This document shows, one piece after another, positions 17,696 through 27,767 of a stretch of 64,000 nucleotides of DNA (position 1 is its first letter; each line of letters starts with the position of its first letter). Origin of the DNA: Mycobacterium sp. ELW1 (GTDB lineage: Bacteria > Actinomycetota > Actinomycetes > Mycobacteriales > Mycobacteriaceae); the NCBI RefSeq assembly GCF_008329905.1, contig NZ_CP032156.1, forward strand, positions 1 to 64,000. Direction: 5' to 3'. The translations under genes were made by a program, and so were the position numbers. The notes under the pieces are model-generated. The model was given only the letters and a program-made list of their open reading frames with translations. It did no database searches and was not told where the DNA came from.

Positions 17696-18459
17696 TGGTG
17701 CGGGTGCGCATCCTGGGCGTGGGTATGGGACCCCAGCACGTCACCACCGAGGCCGCCGAAGCGCTCCGGTCCGTGGACTACGTGCTCGCGGCGGATAAGG
17801 GCGACGGAAGCGACGCTGACGGACTGTTGGATCTGCGCCGCGCCATCGTCGCGGACAACGCCGGACCGGGAGGGCCGGCCGAAGTGGTGGCCCTGCACGA
17901 CCCGCCACGCGACCGCTCGGATCGATTGACCACCGCCGGATACGAGAGGGCGGTCTCAGACTGGCATGCAGCCCGGGCGGCGCGGTACGCGAGAATTCTC
18001 CAGCAGCGCGGCGGCACCGCGGCATTCCTGGTCTGGGGCGATCCGTCCTTGTATGACTCGACCATCCGCATCGTAGAACGCATCCGCGACCTCGGAATGA
18101 ACGTGGACTACGACGTGCTGCCCGGAATCAGCGCGCCGCAACTGTTGGCCGCGCGGCACCGGATCGTCTTGAACGAGGTGGGCCGCCCCGTCCACGTAAC
18201 CACCGGACACCGCCTGCAGGAGGCTGTCGCGGGCGGACTCGACAACATCGTTGCGATGCTCAACCCGCCACCGGAGCGGCTGGATCTCACCGGGCTGGAC
18301 GACTGGACCATCTGGTGGGGCGCAAATCTCGGAGCCACGGGCGAGCGGCTGGTCTCGGGCCGGCTCGGTGACGTGTTCGGCTCCGTCGTTGAGGCGCGGC
18401 GCGCGGCCAAGGCGGAAACGGGTTGGGTGATGGACCTGTTCCTAGTGAGGAAGACCTGA
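17695..18459 (+). CDS. cobF: Precorrin-6A synthase (deacetylating) CobF
   Basis: SAM-dependent tetrapyrrole methylase of 254 aa. CobF methylates C-1 and removes the C-20 acetyl group of precorrin-5 to give precorrin-6A, a step specific to the aerobic route. GVGMGPQHVT at the N-terminus is the methylase glycine loop; FLVWGDPSLYDSTIRI and YDVLPGISAPQLLAARH are CobF-type motifs. The ATG overlaps the cobN stop (TAATG), and its own stop overlaps cobQ. Its presence shows the cluster is of the oxygen-dependent type. Confidence 0.93.
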   Translation: MVRVRILGVGMGPQHVTTEAAEALRSVDYVLAADKGDGSDADGLLDLRRAIVADNAGPGGPAEVVALHDPPRDRSDRLTTAGYERAVSDWHAARAARYARILQQRGGTAAFLVWGDPSLYDSTIRIVERIRDLGMNVDYDVLPGISAPQLLAARHRIVLNEVGRPVHVTTGHRLQEAVAGGLDNIVAMLNPPPERLDLTGLDDWTIWWGANLGATGERLVSGRLGDVFGSVVEARRAAKAETGWVMDLFLVRKT

Positions 18460-19934
18460 TGGCAGGCCTACTCGTTGCCGGCACCGCAAGCGACGCGGGC
18501 AAGAGCATTGTGACCACAGGTCTGTGCCGCGCACTGGCGCGCCGCGGCATGAAGGTGGCGCCGTACAAGGCTCAGAACATGTCGAACAACTCGATGGTCT
18601 GCATCGGTCCCGACGGCCATGGCGTGGAAATTGGCCGCGCCCAATGGGTTCAGGCGATGGCAGCGCGGGCGACACCGGAGGCGGCGATGAACCCGGTCCT
18701 GCTCAAGCCAGGCAGTGACCGCCGCAGCCACGTGGTTTTGATGGGTCGGCCGTGGGGCAGCGTGGCCTCCTCCGACTGGCTGGAGGGGCGACGCGTATTG
18801 GCTCACGCGGCGTACACGGCGTTCGACGATCTCGCCGGGCGTTTCGAACTCGTCATCGCAGAAGGCGCGGGCAGCCCGGCTGAGACCAACCTGCGCGTGG
18901 GCGATTACGTGAATATGGGGCTGGCTCGCCATGGGCGGCTTCCGACTGTCGTCGTCGGCGACATCGACCGTGGCGGCGTGTTCGCCGCGTTCCTGGGCAC
19001 CGTCGCACTGTTGTCGCCGGAGGATCAGTCGCTGATTGCCGGCTTCGTGATCAACAAGTTTCGTGGTGACATGACCCTGCTCGGCCCGGGCTTGTGCGAC
19101 CTCGAAAAGGTCACGGGCCGATCGGTTTACGGGACGTTGCCCTGGCATCCTGACATGTGGCTAGACTCCGAGGACGCTCTTGATTTGCAGGGCCGGCGAG
19201 CGGCGGGTATGAAGGCTCACCGGGTCGCGGTGGTACGCCTCCCGCGGATCAGCAATTTCACCGACGTGGACGCGCTCGGGCTAGAACCTGACCTGGACGT
19301 CGTGTTCGTCAGCGACTCTCGCGGGCTCAGTGACGCCGACCTGGTGGTCATCCCGGGGACCCGCGCAACGGTCGCGGATCTCGGCTGGATGCGTGAGCGT
19401 GGTCTCGACCGGGCGGTGGCGGCACACGTCGCTGCGGGCAGGCCACTGCTCGGGATCTGCGGCGGATTCCAGATGCTCGGCCACGAGGTCTGTGACCCTG
19501 ACGGTGTCGAGGGGTCGGTTGCGGGCATCAAGGGCCTGGGTCTGCTCGACGTCACGACAACGTTCGCGCCGTCGAAGGTGCTGCGACTGCCGCAGGGGAC
19601 GGGCTTCGGCGCGCCTGCCGCCGGCTACGAGATCCACCACGGCCGAATCACCCGTGGCGCAGGTGCGGACGACTTTCTCGGTGGCGCGCGGGTGGGCCGG
19701 GTCTTCGGGACCATGTGGCACGGCTCCCTGGAGGGCGACGCGCTCAGAGCTGCGTTCCTGCGTGAGACGCTCGGCATCGAACCGTCGGGAATCTGTTTCG
19801 CCGCCGCACGCGAGCGCCGCCTCGACCTGCTTGCCGATCTTGTCGAAGAACATCTGAACGTCGACGCGGTGCTCGCGCTCGCGCGCGGTGGCGCCCCTGC
19901 GGGCCTGCCGTTCCTGCCGCCGGGTGCACCGTGA
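18459..19934 (+). CDS. cobQ: Adenosylcobyric acid synthase CobQ
   Basis: Glutamine-dependent amidotransferase of 491 aa that amidates b, d, e and g side chains of adenosylcobyrinic acid a,c-diamide. The N-terminal dethiobiotin-synthetase-like ATPase domain has [17 protein letters not shown] (P-loop) and the CobQ signature [12 protein letters not shown]. The C-terminal glutaminase domain has [10 protein letters not shown] with the catalytic Cys and a matching His late in the chain ([11 protein letters not shown]). It overlaps cobF and cobK by a few bases on each side. Confidence 0.95.
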   Translation: MAGLLVAGTASDAGKSIVTTGLCRALARRGMKVAPYKAQNMSNNSMVCIGPDGHGVEIGRAQWVQAMAARATPEAAMNPVLLKPGSDRRSHVVLMGRPWGSVASSDWLEGRRVLAHAAYTAFDDLAGRFELVIAEGAGSPAETNLRVGDYVNMGLARHGRLPTVVVGDIDRGGVFAAFLGTVALLSPEDQSLIAGFVINKFRGDMTLLGPGLCDLEKVTGRSVYGTLPWHPDMWLDSEDALDLQGRRAAGMKAHRVAVVRLPRISNFTDVDALGLEPDLDVVFVSDSRGLSDADLVVIPGTRATVADLGWMRERGLDRAVAAHVAAGRPLLGICGGFQMLGHEVCDPDGVEGSVAGIKGLGLLDVTTTFAPSKVLRLPQGTGFGAPAAGYEIHHGRITRGAGADDFLGGARVGRVFGTMWHGSLEGDALRAAFLRETLGIEPSGICFAAARERRLDLLADLVEEHLNVDAVLALARGGAPAGLPFLPPGAP

Positions 19935-20692
19935 GCACGCTACGGGTACTGCTGCTCGGAGGAACCTCGGAGGCACGGGGGCTGGCGGCACGGCTGATCA
20001 AAGACGGTGTGGCCGTGACGAGTTCACTCGCCGGCCGGGTTGCAGAACCGCGGATGCCGGTCGGCCCGGTGCGCATAGGTGGATTCGGTGGTGTCGACGG
20101 CCTGCGCGACGCGTTGGCGAACTTCGACGCCGTCATCGATGCCACCCACCCCTTCGCGGCGACGATCTCGGCCAACGCCGTCGCCGCCTGCACTACGGGA
20201 GGTGTCCGGCGCCCATTGCTCCGGCTGCAGCGCCGGGGGTGGGAGGACCGCTCCAGCCCGTCGTGGCATTGGGTGGACAATCACCCGCACGCGGCGACCG
20301 AGGCGGCACGACTCGGCAACAGGCCATTCCTGACCGTTGGCCGCCAGCGGCTCAGCGAATTCATTCCTGCGCTCGAGAATTCGGCGGTACTCGCACGCGT
20401 GGTCGACGAACCGGATATCGTCATGCCGGCGAGTTGGCGAATAATCAATGACCGCGGGCCGTATGACCTCGTGGGTGAGCTGGCCGCGTTGCGCGACCAC
20501 CGGGCCGACGTCCTCGTCACGAAGGACTCCGGTGGCGAATACACATGGCCAAAGTTGGCGGCGGCCGAAGCCCTTGAGCTTCCCGTAGTTGTCGTGCGCC
20601 GACCCCGATTACCTGACGGTGTGCCAATTGTCAGCCATGTCGAGGCCGCCGTGGCATGGCTGCACACAGTAGACACAAGCTTGCCACGGTGA
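19931..20692 (+). CDS. cobK: Precorrin-6A reductase CobK
   Basis: NADPH-dependent reductase of 253 aa reducing precorrin-6A to dihydro-precorrin-6. GTG 19931 overlaps the cobQ stop (GTGA). [16 protein letters not shown] at the N-terminus is the CobK nucleotide-binding start; [14 protein letters not shown] and LVTKDSGG are family motifs. The 3' end overlaps the 3' end of the convergent cobD/cbiB by 62 bases, an unusually long convergent overlap between two apparently intact genes. Confidence 0.93.
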   Translation: MSTLRVLLLGGTSEARGLAARLIKDGVAVTSSLAGRVAEPRMPVGPVRIGGFGGVDGLRDALANFDAVIDATHPFAATISANAVAACTTGGVRRPLLRLQRRGWEDRSSPSWHWVDNHPHAATEAARLGNRPFLTVGRQRLSEFIPALENSAVLARVVDEPDIVMPASWRIINDRGPYDLVGELAALRDHRADVLVTKDSGGEYTWPKLAAAEALELPVVVVRRPRLPDGVPIVSHVEAAVAWLHTVDTSLPR

Positions 20693-21584
20693 GCACGGCG
20701 CCCAGCCCGACGCGCGACGCGAGCCGATTACTGCGCGACACGTCGGCGTGTGTCGGCGGTCTGCCGTCGCCCATCAGCGCACGGTGTTCGACCCTGCCTC
20801 CGTAGTACATGTTCGTGCCGCCGAGTCGAATGCCAAGAGCACCAGCGAAACTCGCCTCCAGAATACCTGCGTTGGGGCTCGGATGGCCGCGCGCGTCGCG
20901 TTGCCATGCCGTGAGCGAACCGCGCCGATCGGGACCGATAATCACGGTGAGGCATCCGCCCAGCCGGGATCCCGGCAGCCCCAGTACGTCATCGAGACGT
21001 GCTGCAGCCCAACCGAAGCGTTCGTAGCGGGGGTTGTGATGACCGATCATCGCGTCGAGGGTGTTGGCAGCCCGATGGGCGATCAGGCCCGGTACTCCGG
21101 CAATGGCACCCCACGCCAGCGAGGCGACGACGGCGTCGCCGGTGTTCTCGGCGACGGACTCGATCACGGCGCGAGCTACCTCGTCGGGCGTGAGATCTGC
21201 GGTGTCACGCCCCACGAGGCGGCTGACCTGGCGCCGCGCAGCATCGAGCTCGCCTGCCTTCAGCAGCTGCCCGACAGCATCCGCCTCTCGCTCGAGCGAG
21301 CGTTCACCCAGCACCGCCCAGGTCACCGCCGCTGTGAGCAACGCGGCGCCCATGCCGTCGCGACTGCGGCGCTCGACAAGCCAGCCCAGCGCGGCTGGAC
21401 CGCCGACCAGCAGCAACACATGGGCGATCCCCCGACAGCGGCTGTCGCCGTACGTGCGGCGCTCAAGCACCGTCGCAGCCTGACCGAAGCCGGCGACCGG
21501 GTGAAACCGCTGGGGATCCCCGAGCAGACGGTCGGCGGCGTAACCGAGGAGCAACCCAGCCCCGCGGGACACCATCGCGTTCAC
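20631..21584 (-). CDS. cobD: Adenosylcobinamide-phosphate synthase CobD/CbiB
   Basis: Polytopic membrane protein of 317 aa that attaches the (R)-1-amino-2-propanol phosphate arm to cobyric acid. Hydrophobic segments alternate with the family motifs [19 protein letters not shown] (N-terminus), [21 protein letters not shown] and [40 protein letters not shown] sequence near 240 ([14 protein letters not shown]) matches the last conserved block. It works at the membrane with CobS. Divergent from cobU (start 21611) with a 26-bp gap that must hold both promoters or none. Confidence 0.93.
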   Translation of the reverse strand: MNAMVSRGAGLLLGYAADRLLGDPQRFHPVAGFGQAATVLERRTYGDSRCRGIAHVLLLVGGPAALGWLVERRSRDGMGAALLTAAVTWAVLGERSLEREADAVGQLLKAGELDAARRQVSRLVGRDTADLTPDEVARAVIESVAENTGDAVVASLAWGAIAGVPGLIAHRAANTLDAMIGHHNPRYERFGWAAARLDDVLGLPGSRLGGCLTVIIGPDRRGSLTAWQRDARGHPSPNAGILEASFAGALGIRLGGTNMYYGGRVEHRALMGDGRPPTHADVSRSNRLASRVGLGAVLTVASLCLLCAAMPRRPRHG

Positions 21585-21610
21585 CCGTCACCGCCGAGTA
21601 CCATGGCGCA

Positions 21611-22135
21611 GTGCGGATCCTGGTTATCGGAGGGGTGCGCTCCGGTAAGTCGGCGCACGCCGAGGGGATGCTTCGCGCAGCCCCCGGCGTGATGTACGTC
21701 GCGCCGGGTCGTCCGGCCGACGGCTCCGACCCGGGCTGGGACGCCCGTGTCGCCCAGCACAAGTCGCGTCGACCATCCAGCGGGGCGACAGTCGAGACCA
21801 CGGACTTGCCTGAGGCACTTGTCAACTCGCCGGGACCCGTGCTGATCGACTGCCTCGGCACCTGGCTCGTGGCGCTGATGGATGACGGGCAGCTCTGGAA
21901 CGCACCTCCGGCGCAATCGCGCGCCGCCGTCGACCGACACCTCGATGCGCTGTGCGACGCACTGACCGGGATGCCCGACGTCGTCGTCGTCACAAACGAG
22001 GTTGGTCTCGGGGTTGTCCCGGCACATCGCTCCGGCGTCGTCTTCCGCGACCTCCTGGGCATCGTGAACCAGCGGGTTGCCGCCATTTCCGAGGAAGTGC
22101 ATCTGGTAATCGCGGGCCGCGTGCTTCGGCTCTGA
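21611..22135 (+). CDS. cobU: Adenosylcobinamide kinase/guanylyltransferase
   Basis: Bifunctional CobU/CobP of 174 aa: phosphorylates adenosylcobinamide with GTP/ATP and transfers GMP to the phosphate. The P-loop GGVRSGKSAHAE is at residues 7-18, VTNEVGLGVVPAHRSGVVFRD near 135 is the CobU signature, and the C-terminus AAISEEVHLVIAGRVLRL is standard. Start is GTG 21611. It is the only plus-strand gene among the minus-strand nucleotide-loop genes cobD, cobS and cobT. Confidence 0.93.
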   Translation: MRILVIGGVRSGKSAHAEGMLRAAPGVMYVAPGRPADGSDPGWDARVAQHKSRRPSSGATVETTDLPEALVNSPGPVLIDCLGTWLVALMDDGQLWNAPPAQSRAAVDRHLDALCDALTGMPDVVVVTNEVGLGVVPAHRSGVVFRDLLGIVNQRVAAISEEVHLVIAGRVLRL

Positions 22136-22155
22136 ACACCCACCTATCGACCCGA

Positions 22156-22923
22156 TCACGCGAGAGCCACCAACAGCGACGCAAGAGCCAACTCAATGGC
22201 TGCGCCGAAGACGTCGCCCGTGACCCCGCCGATGCGCGTGACGACGCGGCGCAGCAGCAGCGCCACCACCGCAAGAGCAAGGGCTGCTGCGAGCACGCCA
22301 CGCCACAGGGGTAGTCCTGCCCACTCGCACACCGCCGCGAGGGCCAGGCCGGCAAGCAGCCAGACGACGGTGGCGAAGGTCCGCGGAAGGCTGCCCGCGT
22401 AGACCTCACCAAGCCCGCCGGGCCGGGCTGATGGAACGCCGCGGGCACAACAGATTACGAGGGCGGCCCGTGACACGACCACGGCGAGGCTAGCCAGCAC
22501 GGCCCCCGCTGGCGTGACCATGAGCGCGCTGAGCGCCGTGGCTTGGACGCCGATCACGATGACGAGCGCGACCACGCCGGCCGGCCCGGCGGTGCCAGAC
22601 TTCATCACTTCGAGGGCGCGGGCTCGGTCATACGATGCGGCCAGGCCGTCGACCGTGTCGGACAGCCCGTCGAGGTGCAGGCACCGGGTGCCCAGCGCCA
22701 GCACGCCAACGGCAAGGAAGCCGCTGACCAGCGCCGGCAGCCCAAGTGCCCGGCCGACAAATCCGACGACACCCATCGTCCCGCCCAGCAGCACGGCGGC
22801 GGCAGGCGCGACAAGTACTGCGGTTCGTGCAGTGTGTCGGTCGACTCGTGGTGGCGGGCGCACCGGAGAGACCGTCAGGGTGCCGACGGCAAGCCGCCAG
22901 CCTTCGAGCAGTTCCAGGGGCAC
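22156..22923 (-). CDS. cobS: Cobalamin synthase CobS (adenosylcobinamide-GDP ribazoletransferase)
   Basis: Integral membrane enzyme of 255 aa joining adenosylcobinamide-GDP and alpha-ribazole in the last step of the nucleotide loop. The Asp-rich motif CLHLDGLSDTVDGLAASYD at about residues 73-91 is the catalytic signature. GTAGPAGVVALVI and five to six hydrophobic segments follow. It is downstream of cobT (19-bp gap) in the minus-strand run cbtB-cbtA-cobT-cobS. Confidence 0.92.
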   Translation of the reverse strand: MPLELLEGWRLAVGTLTVSPVRPPPRVDRHTARTAVLVAPAAAVLLGGTMGVVGFVGRALGLPALVSGFLAVGVLALGTRCLHLDGLSDTVDGLAASYDRARALEVMKSGTAGPAGVVALVIVIGVQATALSALMVTPAGAVLASLAVVVSRAALVICCARGVPSARPGGLGEVYAGSLPRTFATVVWLLAGLALAAVCEWAGLPLWRGVLAAALALAVVALLLRRVVTRIGGVTGDVFGAAIELALASLLVALA

Positions 22924-22941
22924 TGGGCAGCGCTGCGCAGA

Positions 22942-24024
22942 CTAGGGCATTAGGTCATCGAGCGCCGCTGTGCTGATGATCAGCGCGGCCGCACTTCGCA
23001 GCACCGGAACTGCGGCGACGGCACCCGAGCCCTCGCCCAGGCGCATTTCGAGGTCCAGTATGGGGACGAGCCCGAGTTTGTCCAAGGCCAAACTCTGCGC
23101 CGGTTCGGTGGAACGATGCCCCGCAACGCACCAGGCCGCAAAGCCAGCCGCGATTCGATCTGCGGTGAGTGCACACACGACGGCCATCAGGCCGTCGAGT
23201 AATACCGGGACGCCGAGCCGTGCCGCTGTGAGCAGATAGCCGGTGGATGCGGCCAGGTCGGCGCTGCCAAGGCCTGCCAAGGCTTCAATCGGATCGTTGA
23301 CTCGGTCGCCGCAACGCTTGAGCGCCGAATCCACGACCTCGACCTTGTGCTCGAGCATTGCGTCGTCGATTCCTGTACCGCGGCCGACCACTTCGCTGGC
23401 GGGTACGCCGAGGCCGGCGGCCACCAGAGCCGCGGCGCTGGTGGTGTTACCGATGCCCAGATCCCCGCTGATGAGCAGCTGCGCACCAGCGTCCACCTCC
23501 TCATGTGCGACGCGGACACCAGCCGTGACTGCGGCCTCGACCTCGCCACGCGTCAGCGCGTCCTCTAGATGAATGGCGCGGCTGCTGCGGCGGATCTTGT
23601 ACACCTGCAACGCCTTTCGTTCTTTGTCAGGCAGATCGGCGAAATCGTCGTCCACACCCAGGTCCAGAACGCGGACCGCCACGCCATGGGCAGCAGACAG
23701 CGAGTTGATGCCTAATCGGCCGCCGAGCGCGGCGCGCACAGTGATCCCCGTGATCGAGGACGGAAAGGCCGAAACGCCGTGCGCGACAACCCCGTGGTCA
23801 CCGGCAAAGATGACCAGCCGGACATTGGTCAGCTGTCTCGGCGGTACCTGGTTCTGCACCCCAGCAAGCCATACCGCGACGTCCCCCAGCCGGCCTAGGG
23901 CCCCTGGCGGGGTCGCGAGGCCGGCTAAGCGTTTGGCCGCTGCGGCAACGACTTTCGGCGACGGTGGGGGGATCGGTTGGCGCAGTGCATCGATATCGAG
24001 CCGCCGGTCGTCCCGCCCGCTCAT
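22942..24024 (-). CDS. cobT: Nicotinate-nucleotide--dimethylbenzimidazole phosphoribosyltransferase
   Basis: CobT of 360 aa, activates 5,6-dimethylbenzimidazole to alpha-ribazole phosphate. ATG 24024 is chosen because it overlaps the cbtA stop (ATGA) and gives the usual length. Motifs include GDHGVVAHGVSAFPSSIT, AGAQLLISGDLGIGNTTSAAAL and VVGRGTGIDD. The C-terminal part with LLDGLMAVVCAL is intact. BluB, which makes the substrate base, is encoded at 32518-33189. Confidence 0.94.
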   Translation of the reverse strand: MSGRDDRRLDIDALRQPIPPPSPKVVAAAAKRLAGLATPPGALGRLGDVAVWLAGVQNQVPPRQLTNVRLVIFAGDHGVVAHGVSAFPSSITGITVRAALGGRLGINSLSAAHGVAVRVLDLGVDDDFADLPDKERKALQVYKIRRSSRAIHLEDALTRGEVEAAVTAGVRVAHEEVDAGAQLLISGDLGIGNTTSAAALVAAGLGVPASEVVGRGTGIDDAMLEHKVEVVDSALKRCGDRVNDPIEALAGLGSADLAASTGYLLTAARLGVPVLLDGLMAVVCALTADRIAAGFAAWCVAGHRSTEPAQSLALDKLGLVPILDLEMRLGEGSGAVAAVPVLRSAAALIISTAALDDLMP

Positions 24025-24830
24025 AACAAGGCCGCAAGCTTGCGTCGGGCGACCTCGGCCTGTACCTGCCGGTCCAAACGTCCGGTCAAACCGGCGAGAC
24101 AGAAGCCGAGCACACCCCACAGTGCGATCTGGGTGATCAATGAGGCGCGCCGAAAGCCCCAGAGGATGTCGGCTGGGAAGTCGCCAACTGGCGTCGCGCC
24201 CGGCGATAACAGAGCGGCGACGACGATCACGATTGCGTAGGCCGCGGCTCCTGCGAGAGCCCCCACGAAGCCGCTGATTCGTGCGGCGATACGCACGCCC
24301 AGCACGACGGCTCCGGCGGCACCGACGAGCGACAAAGCAATCAGGCCGAAATAGGCGCCGGTTCGGACATCGACGTTGGCCGCGTCGCCCACGGCGGGCG
24401 GGTTTGCGGGGTAGACGAGGAACGGCACGAGGCCCAGTGCGACGAAGCCGGCAGCTGCCACGACCCCCGTCGACTGAGGGGCGGTGAGCCGTCGCCCGAG
24501 CCTGCCGTACGCGAAAGCCGCTGCTAAACCGGTCAATCCGCCCAGGGTGACGCTGAGTGTCAGCGAGGCACTCAGCAGGCCCCAGGTGCGCTGGGTGTCG
24601 CGGGACACGACGGCTTGTTCTTCTTCGTCGCCGTGGCTGTGCGGGTGGGCCGCAGCGCCGTGGGTGTGAACGCCACCGGCGGCGCCTTCCTCTACAGCGA
24701 TGGCGGCGTCTACGTAAGGCTCACCGGCGAGGTAGGACACGGCGAAGACAGCAAAGCCGGCGACGAGTCCGGCGAGCAATCCCCGCATGAGAAAGTCGCG
24801 GGCTGTGGCGAAGGGAGTTTGAGTGGGCAT
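24021..24830 (-). CDS. cbtA: Cobalt transporter subunit CbtA
   Basis: Predicted cobalt uptake membrane protein of about 269 aa with five hydrophobic segments. Start at ATG 24830 (an ATG 7 codons upstream is possible). Between segments 1 and 2 lies a histidine-rich loop (VHTHGAAAHPHSHGDEEE) that can bind Co2+. CbtA is always found with CbtB under cobalamin control, as here. Its stop overlaps cobT. Confidence 0.88.
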   Translation of the reverse strand: MPTQTPFATARDFLMRGLLAGLVAGFAVFAVSYLAGEPYVDAAIAVEEGAAGGVHTHGAAAHPHSHGDEEEQAVVSRDTQRTWGLLSASLTLSVTLGGLTGLAAAFAYGRLGRRLTAPQSTGVVAAAGFVALGLVPFLVYPANPPAVGDAANVDVRTGAYFGLIALSLVGAAGAVVLGVRIAARISGFVGALAGAAAYAIVIVVAALLSPGATPVGDFPADILWGFRRASLITQIALWGVLGFCLAGLTGRLDRQVQAEVARRKLAALL

Positions 24831-24942
24831 GGCAATCCTAGGTGTCAACAAGCACCAAGGAACCCTTGCGGCGCCTTGGAACCGGGATTCGGGCTATCGG
24901 GGCACAACCGACACGGCGAGTGATGTGGTCAATTACACGGTG

Positions 24943-25164
24943 TTAGTGGCAGGGGAAACCGAGCAGGTGGCGTCCGTCGTGGAACCACTCGTGAAGTTCC
25001 GATCCTGCAGGAAGTGCCGCCGACCCCGGGTAGGCGGCAACGAAGAAGAGTGCCAGCGATGCCAGCAGCCCGAACAGAATCGCCCACGGGACGATCTTGT
25101 TGAACGGAATCGGCGCCAGCTCGAGAGTGCCGGGGAGTGCGGTCGCGGAAACGGCGTGTGCCAT
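24943..25164 (-). CDS. cbtB: Cobalt transporter subunit CbtB
   Basis: Protein of 73 aa with a single transmembrane helix (VPWAILFGLLASLALFFVAAY) and the typical C-terminal HEWFHDGRHLLGFPCH cluster of metal-binding residues. ATG 25164 is preceded by GCAGGAGG. It is the first gene behind a cobalamin riboswitch and is followed by cbtA, cobT and cobS, so cobalt import and loop assembly respond to B12 level. Confidence 0.88.
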   Translation of the reverse strand: MAHAVSATALPGTLELAPIPFNKIVPWAILFGLLASLALFFVAAYPGSAALPAGSELHEWFHDGRHLLGFPCH

Positions 25165-25189
25165 GGTGTCCTCCTGCAGGGAAAGCTGC

Positions 25190-25320
25190 GTCCCTGGACT
25201 AATGGGGTTTGATGATCGGCCTCTGGGTCTGACTTCACCGCCGTCTAGGGGTGTCACAGTAGCGCGACTGTGCCGGATTCACACCGGCTTCCTCGGGTCC
25301 CGCATTGAGCTTAGACCATC
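25190..25320 (-). ncRNA. Cobalamin riboswitch upstream of cbtB
   Basis: On the minus strand the leader reads GAAGCCGGTGTGAATCCGGC, then ACAGTCGCGCTACTGTGA, then a GTCAGACCCAGAGGCC block matching the B12 box. This is a standard cobalamin aptamer. Its 5' end overlaps the last codons of the upstream cobB-cobC gene (stop at 25311), so it can sense B12 both in an internal transcript and in read-through from upstream. Confidence 0.87.
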
Positions 25321-27767
25321 GACGCGGCGATGGGCAGTCCGGGCTGCGCAGCGCGCACCCGATCAAGCGCCGTCAGCAATCGTTGGTTGGTCTGGTCGTC
25401 ACGCACCGCGATTCGCACCCAGGCGGGATCCAGACCGATAAACGTGTCGGCCCGCCGCACGGCGATGCCTTGCTCGCGCAGGGCGGAATGGACGCCGACA
25501 CCTACCCGAGCGAGTACGAACGGTGCGTGTCCCGACACAAAGGGAATGCCGCGTTTCGTGAGTGCCTCTTCGAATGTAGTGCGCCAGTTGACAAGCTGCT
25601 GCGCGCGGCGCTCACCCTCGGTGTGGCCGCGCTCCGCTGTGCATTCGATCATCGCGGCGATCGCGAGCGTCGACACCGACCATGGCAGTTGGTGTTTGGC
25701 GGCATCGGCGACCAGCGTGGGGTCCCCGAGGAGATAGCCGGCCCTGACCCCGGGAATCGACCAGTGCTTCGTGAGGCTGCGTGTCACCAGGAGTCCCTCC
25801 GCGCGTTGGCTTGCCACGCTCTCGGGCTGGCCTGGGACCGCATCGAGGAACGCCTCGTCGACGAGGACGACGCGACCTGGCCGCAGCAGCCGCAGGATCG
25901 TCTGAGCGGGATGCAGAACTCCGGTGGGGTTCGTCGGATTGCCGATGACGACCAGATCGGCGTCGTTCGGCACCGCCTCGGGGTGCAGTGCGAAACCGTC
26001 GTCGTCACGGCACGACACCGTTGTGACGATGTGGCCTGCATCGACCAAGGCTGCGTGGGGTCCGCTGAACTGCGGGTGGACGACCACCGCGTGCCGCCAG
26101 CTGCGCAAGCTGGCGACAAGCGCGAACGCCTCGGTGGCTCCCGCCGTCGGCAGAACCTCGTGAGGCGGTCGGCCGTGGCGCTCGGCGATCGCCGCACGCG
26201 CCGCCCTGGCGTCGGGGTAGGCGGTGGCATCGTCGAGCGCGTTCCGCAGGGCTGTGTTTAGCCAGTCTGGTCTTGGTCCCGCGTACACGTTGACCGCGAA
26301 GTCCAATAGGCCGGGGGCGGTCTCGGCGTCGCCGTGGTGACGCAGCGGGTCCTCGGCAGGCTCGGTCAATTCATCCGGCGGCATGCAACTGGTGCGGCGA
26401 CCCCCATCGCTGGCGGCAGCGTATCGGTGCACGGCGTTTGCGAAGCGTTGGGCCAGCAGCGGATAGCCGGCCCATTGGACGTGCAGATACGAGGCGTGCA
26501 ACGTCGGGCCGGCGAAACCGTCCGGGCCGGCGGACACGTCCCACGCGGGCGTGACTCCGGCCGCGGGAGTGGTTCGGGTGCGGTGGAATTCGTGACCGGT
26601 GATGCGCTCGCCCGTCCTGGCGAGCAGGGAGTCGGCGGGCGCAACGGCGGTTCGATAACCCAGGGTGAGCTCCTTAGTCATGGCGGCGGTCGCGCCCAGC
26701 GCTCCGATCATCGGCATGTTGTCCAGGGAGGCGCAGAGATAGGTCAGACCTGCACATTCGGCGACCGTTGGCATTCCGGCGGTGATCGCCGCGCGCAGGT
26801 GGTTGATCAACTCCACGTTGCGGGCCAGCTCGGCGGCGTGCACTTCGGGAAAGCCGCCGCCGAGGTAGAGCCCTGAGGTGGCCACCGGAAGCGATTTGTC
26901 GGTCAGCGGGTCGAAGTCGACGACGTCGCAGCCCGCCGCGCGTAGCAGCTCTTCGGCTTCGACGTAGCGGAACGTGAAGGCACGGCCACCGGCCATCGCA
27001 ACGCGCGGTCTGGCCGCTGACGGTGCGGCAATCTCGGCGGCCGGATCCCAACGTCGGCCGTCCAGAGTTTTTGCCCTTCGGGCGATTTCGACGACCAGGT
27101 CGACATCGACGTGTTCGGCGATGAATGTCGCCAGACGGGTGAGCGTCGCAGCGGATTCGGCCCGTTCGGCGGCGGGCACGAGCCCGAGGTGGCGGGACGG
27201 TGTTTCGACGCACGCGTCGCGCGGGAGGACGCCGAGAACCGGAACACCGGTGCGCACCATGGCGTCGCGGACCTCATCAGCATGCCGCGTGCTGGCGGCC
27301 TTGTTCAGGATCACCCCCGCGATGTGCAGCGATGGATCGAAAGTGGCCAGTCCCGCGACGACCGCCGCGTGGGTACGCGAGGCGTGGGAGATGTCGATCA
27401 CGAGCACGATCGGCGACGACGTGAGACGTGCGACGTGAGCGGTCGAGGCTTCGCCGGCGCCGCCCAGTCGCCCGTCGAACAAGCCCATGACGCCCTCGAT
27501 GACTGCGACGTCGGCGCCGGCTGCACCGTGCAGAAGCAAAGGGACGATGCGTTTGTCGCCAACCAGGAACGGGTCGAGATTGCGGCCAGGCCGGCCCGTA
27601 GCCATCGCATGATAGCCGGGATCGATGTAATCGGGGCCGACCTTGTGTCCCGATACGTCCAATCCGCGTGCCGACAGCGCTGCCATCAGCCCCGTCGCCA
27701 CCGTCGTCTTGCCATGTCCGGAAGCCGGTGCCGCGACCGCGATGCGAGGCAGCGTCGTGGCTACCAT
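25311..27767 (-). CDS. cobB-cobC: Fused cobyrinate a,c-diamide synthase and CobC-like aminotransferase
   Basis: Two-domain protein of 818 aa. Residues 1-440 are CobB: P-loop APASGHGKTTVATGL, KVGPDYIDPGYH, GVMGLFDG and the glutaminase Cys in VAECAGLTYLCAS; it amidates the a and c side chains. Residues 470-818 are a fold-type I PLP enzyme of the CobC/CobD (threonine-phosphate decarboxylase) family: GNPTNPTGVLHP and the PLP lysine in RSLTKHWSIPGVRAGYLLG. Some mycobacteria carry the aminotransferase as a separate gene; here it is fused. It overlaps cobO by 7 bases. Confidence 0.92.
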   Translation of the reverse strand: MVATTLPRIAVAAPASGHGKTTVATGLMAALSARGLDVSGHKVGPDYIDPGYHAMATGRPGRNLDPFLVGDKRIVPLLLHGAAGADVAVIEGVMGLFDGRLGGAGEASTAHVARLTSSPIVLVIDISHASRTHAAVVAGLATFDPSLHIAGVILNKAASTRHADEVRDAMVRTGVPVLGVLPRDACVETPSRHLGLVPAAERAESAATLTRLATFIAEHVDVDLVVEIARRAKTLDGRRWDPAAEIAAPSAARPRVAMAGGRAFTFRYVEAEELLRAAGCDVVDFDPLTDKSLPVATSGLYLGGGFPEVHAAELARNVELINHLRAAITAGMPTVAECAGLTYLCASLDNMPMIGALGATAAMTKELTLGYRTAVAPADSLLARTGERITGHEFHRTRTTPAAGVTPAWDVSAGPDGFAGPTLHASYLHVQWAGYPLLAQRFANAVHRYAAASDGGRRTSCMPPDELTEPAEDPLRHHGDAETAPGLLDFAVNVYAGPRPDWLNTALRNALDDATAYPDARAARAAIAERHGRPPHEVLPTAGATEAFALVASLRSWRHAVVVHPQFSGPHAALVDAGHIVTTVSCRDDDGFALHPEAVPNDADLVVIGNPTNPTGVLHPAQTILRLLRPGRVVLVDEAFLDAVPGQPESVASQRAEGLLVTRSLTKHWSIPGVRAGYLLGDPTLVADAAKHQLPWSVSTLAIAAMIECTAERGHTEGERRAQQLVNWRTTFEEALTKRGIPFVSGHAPFVLARVGVGVHSALREQGIAVRRADTFIGLDPAWVRIAVRDDQTNQRLLTALDRVRAAQPGLPIAASMV

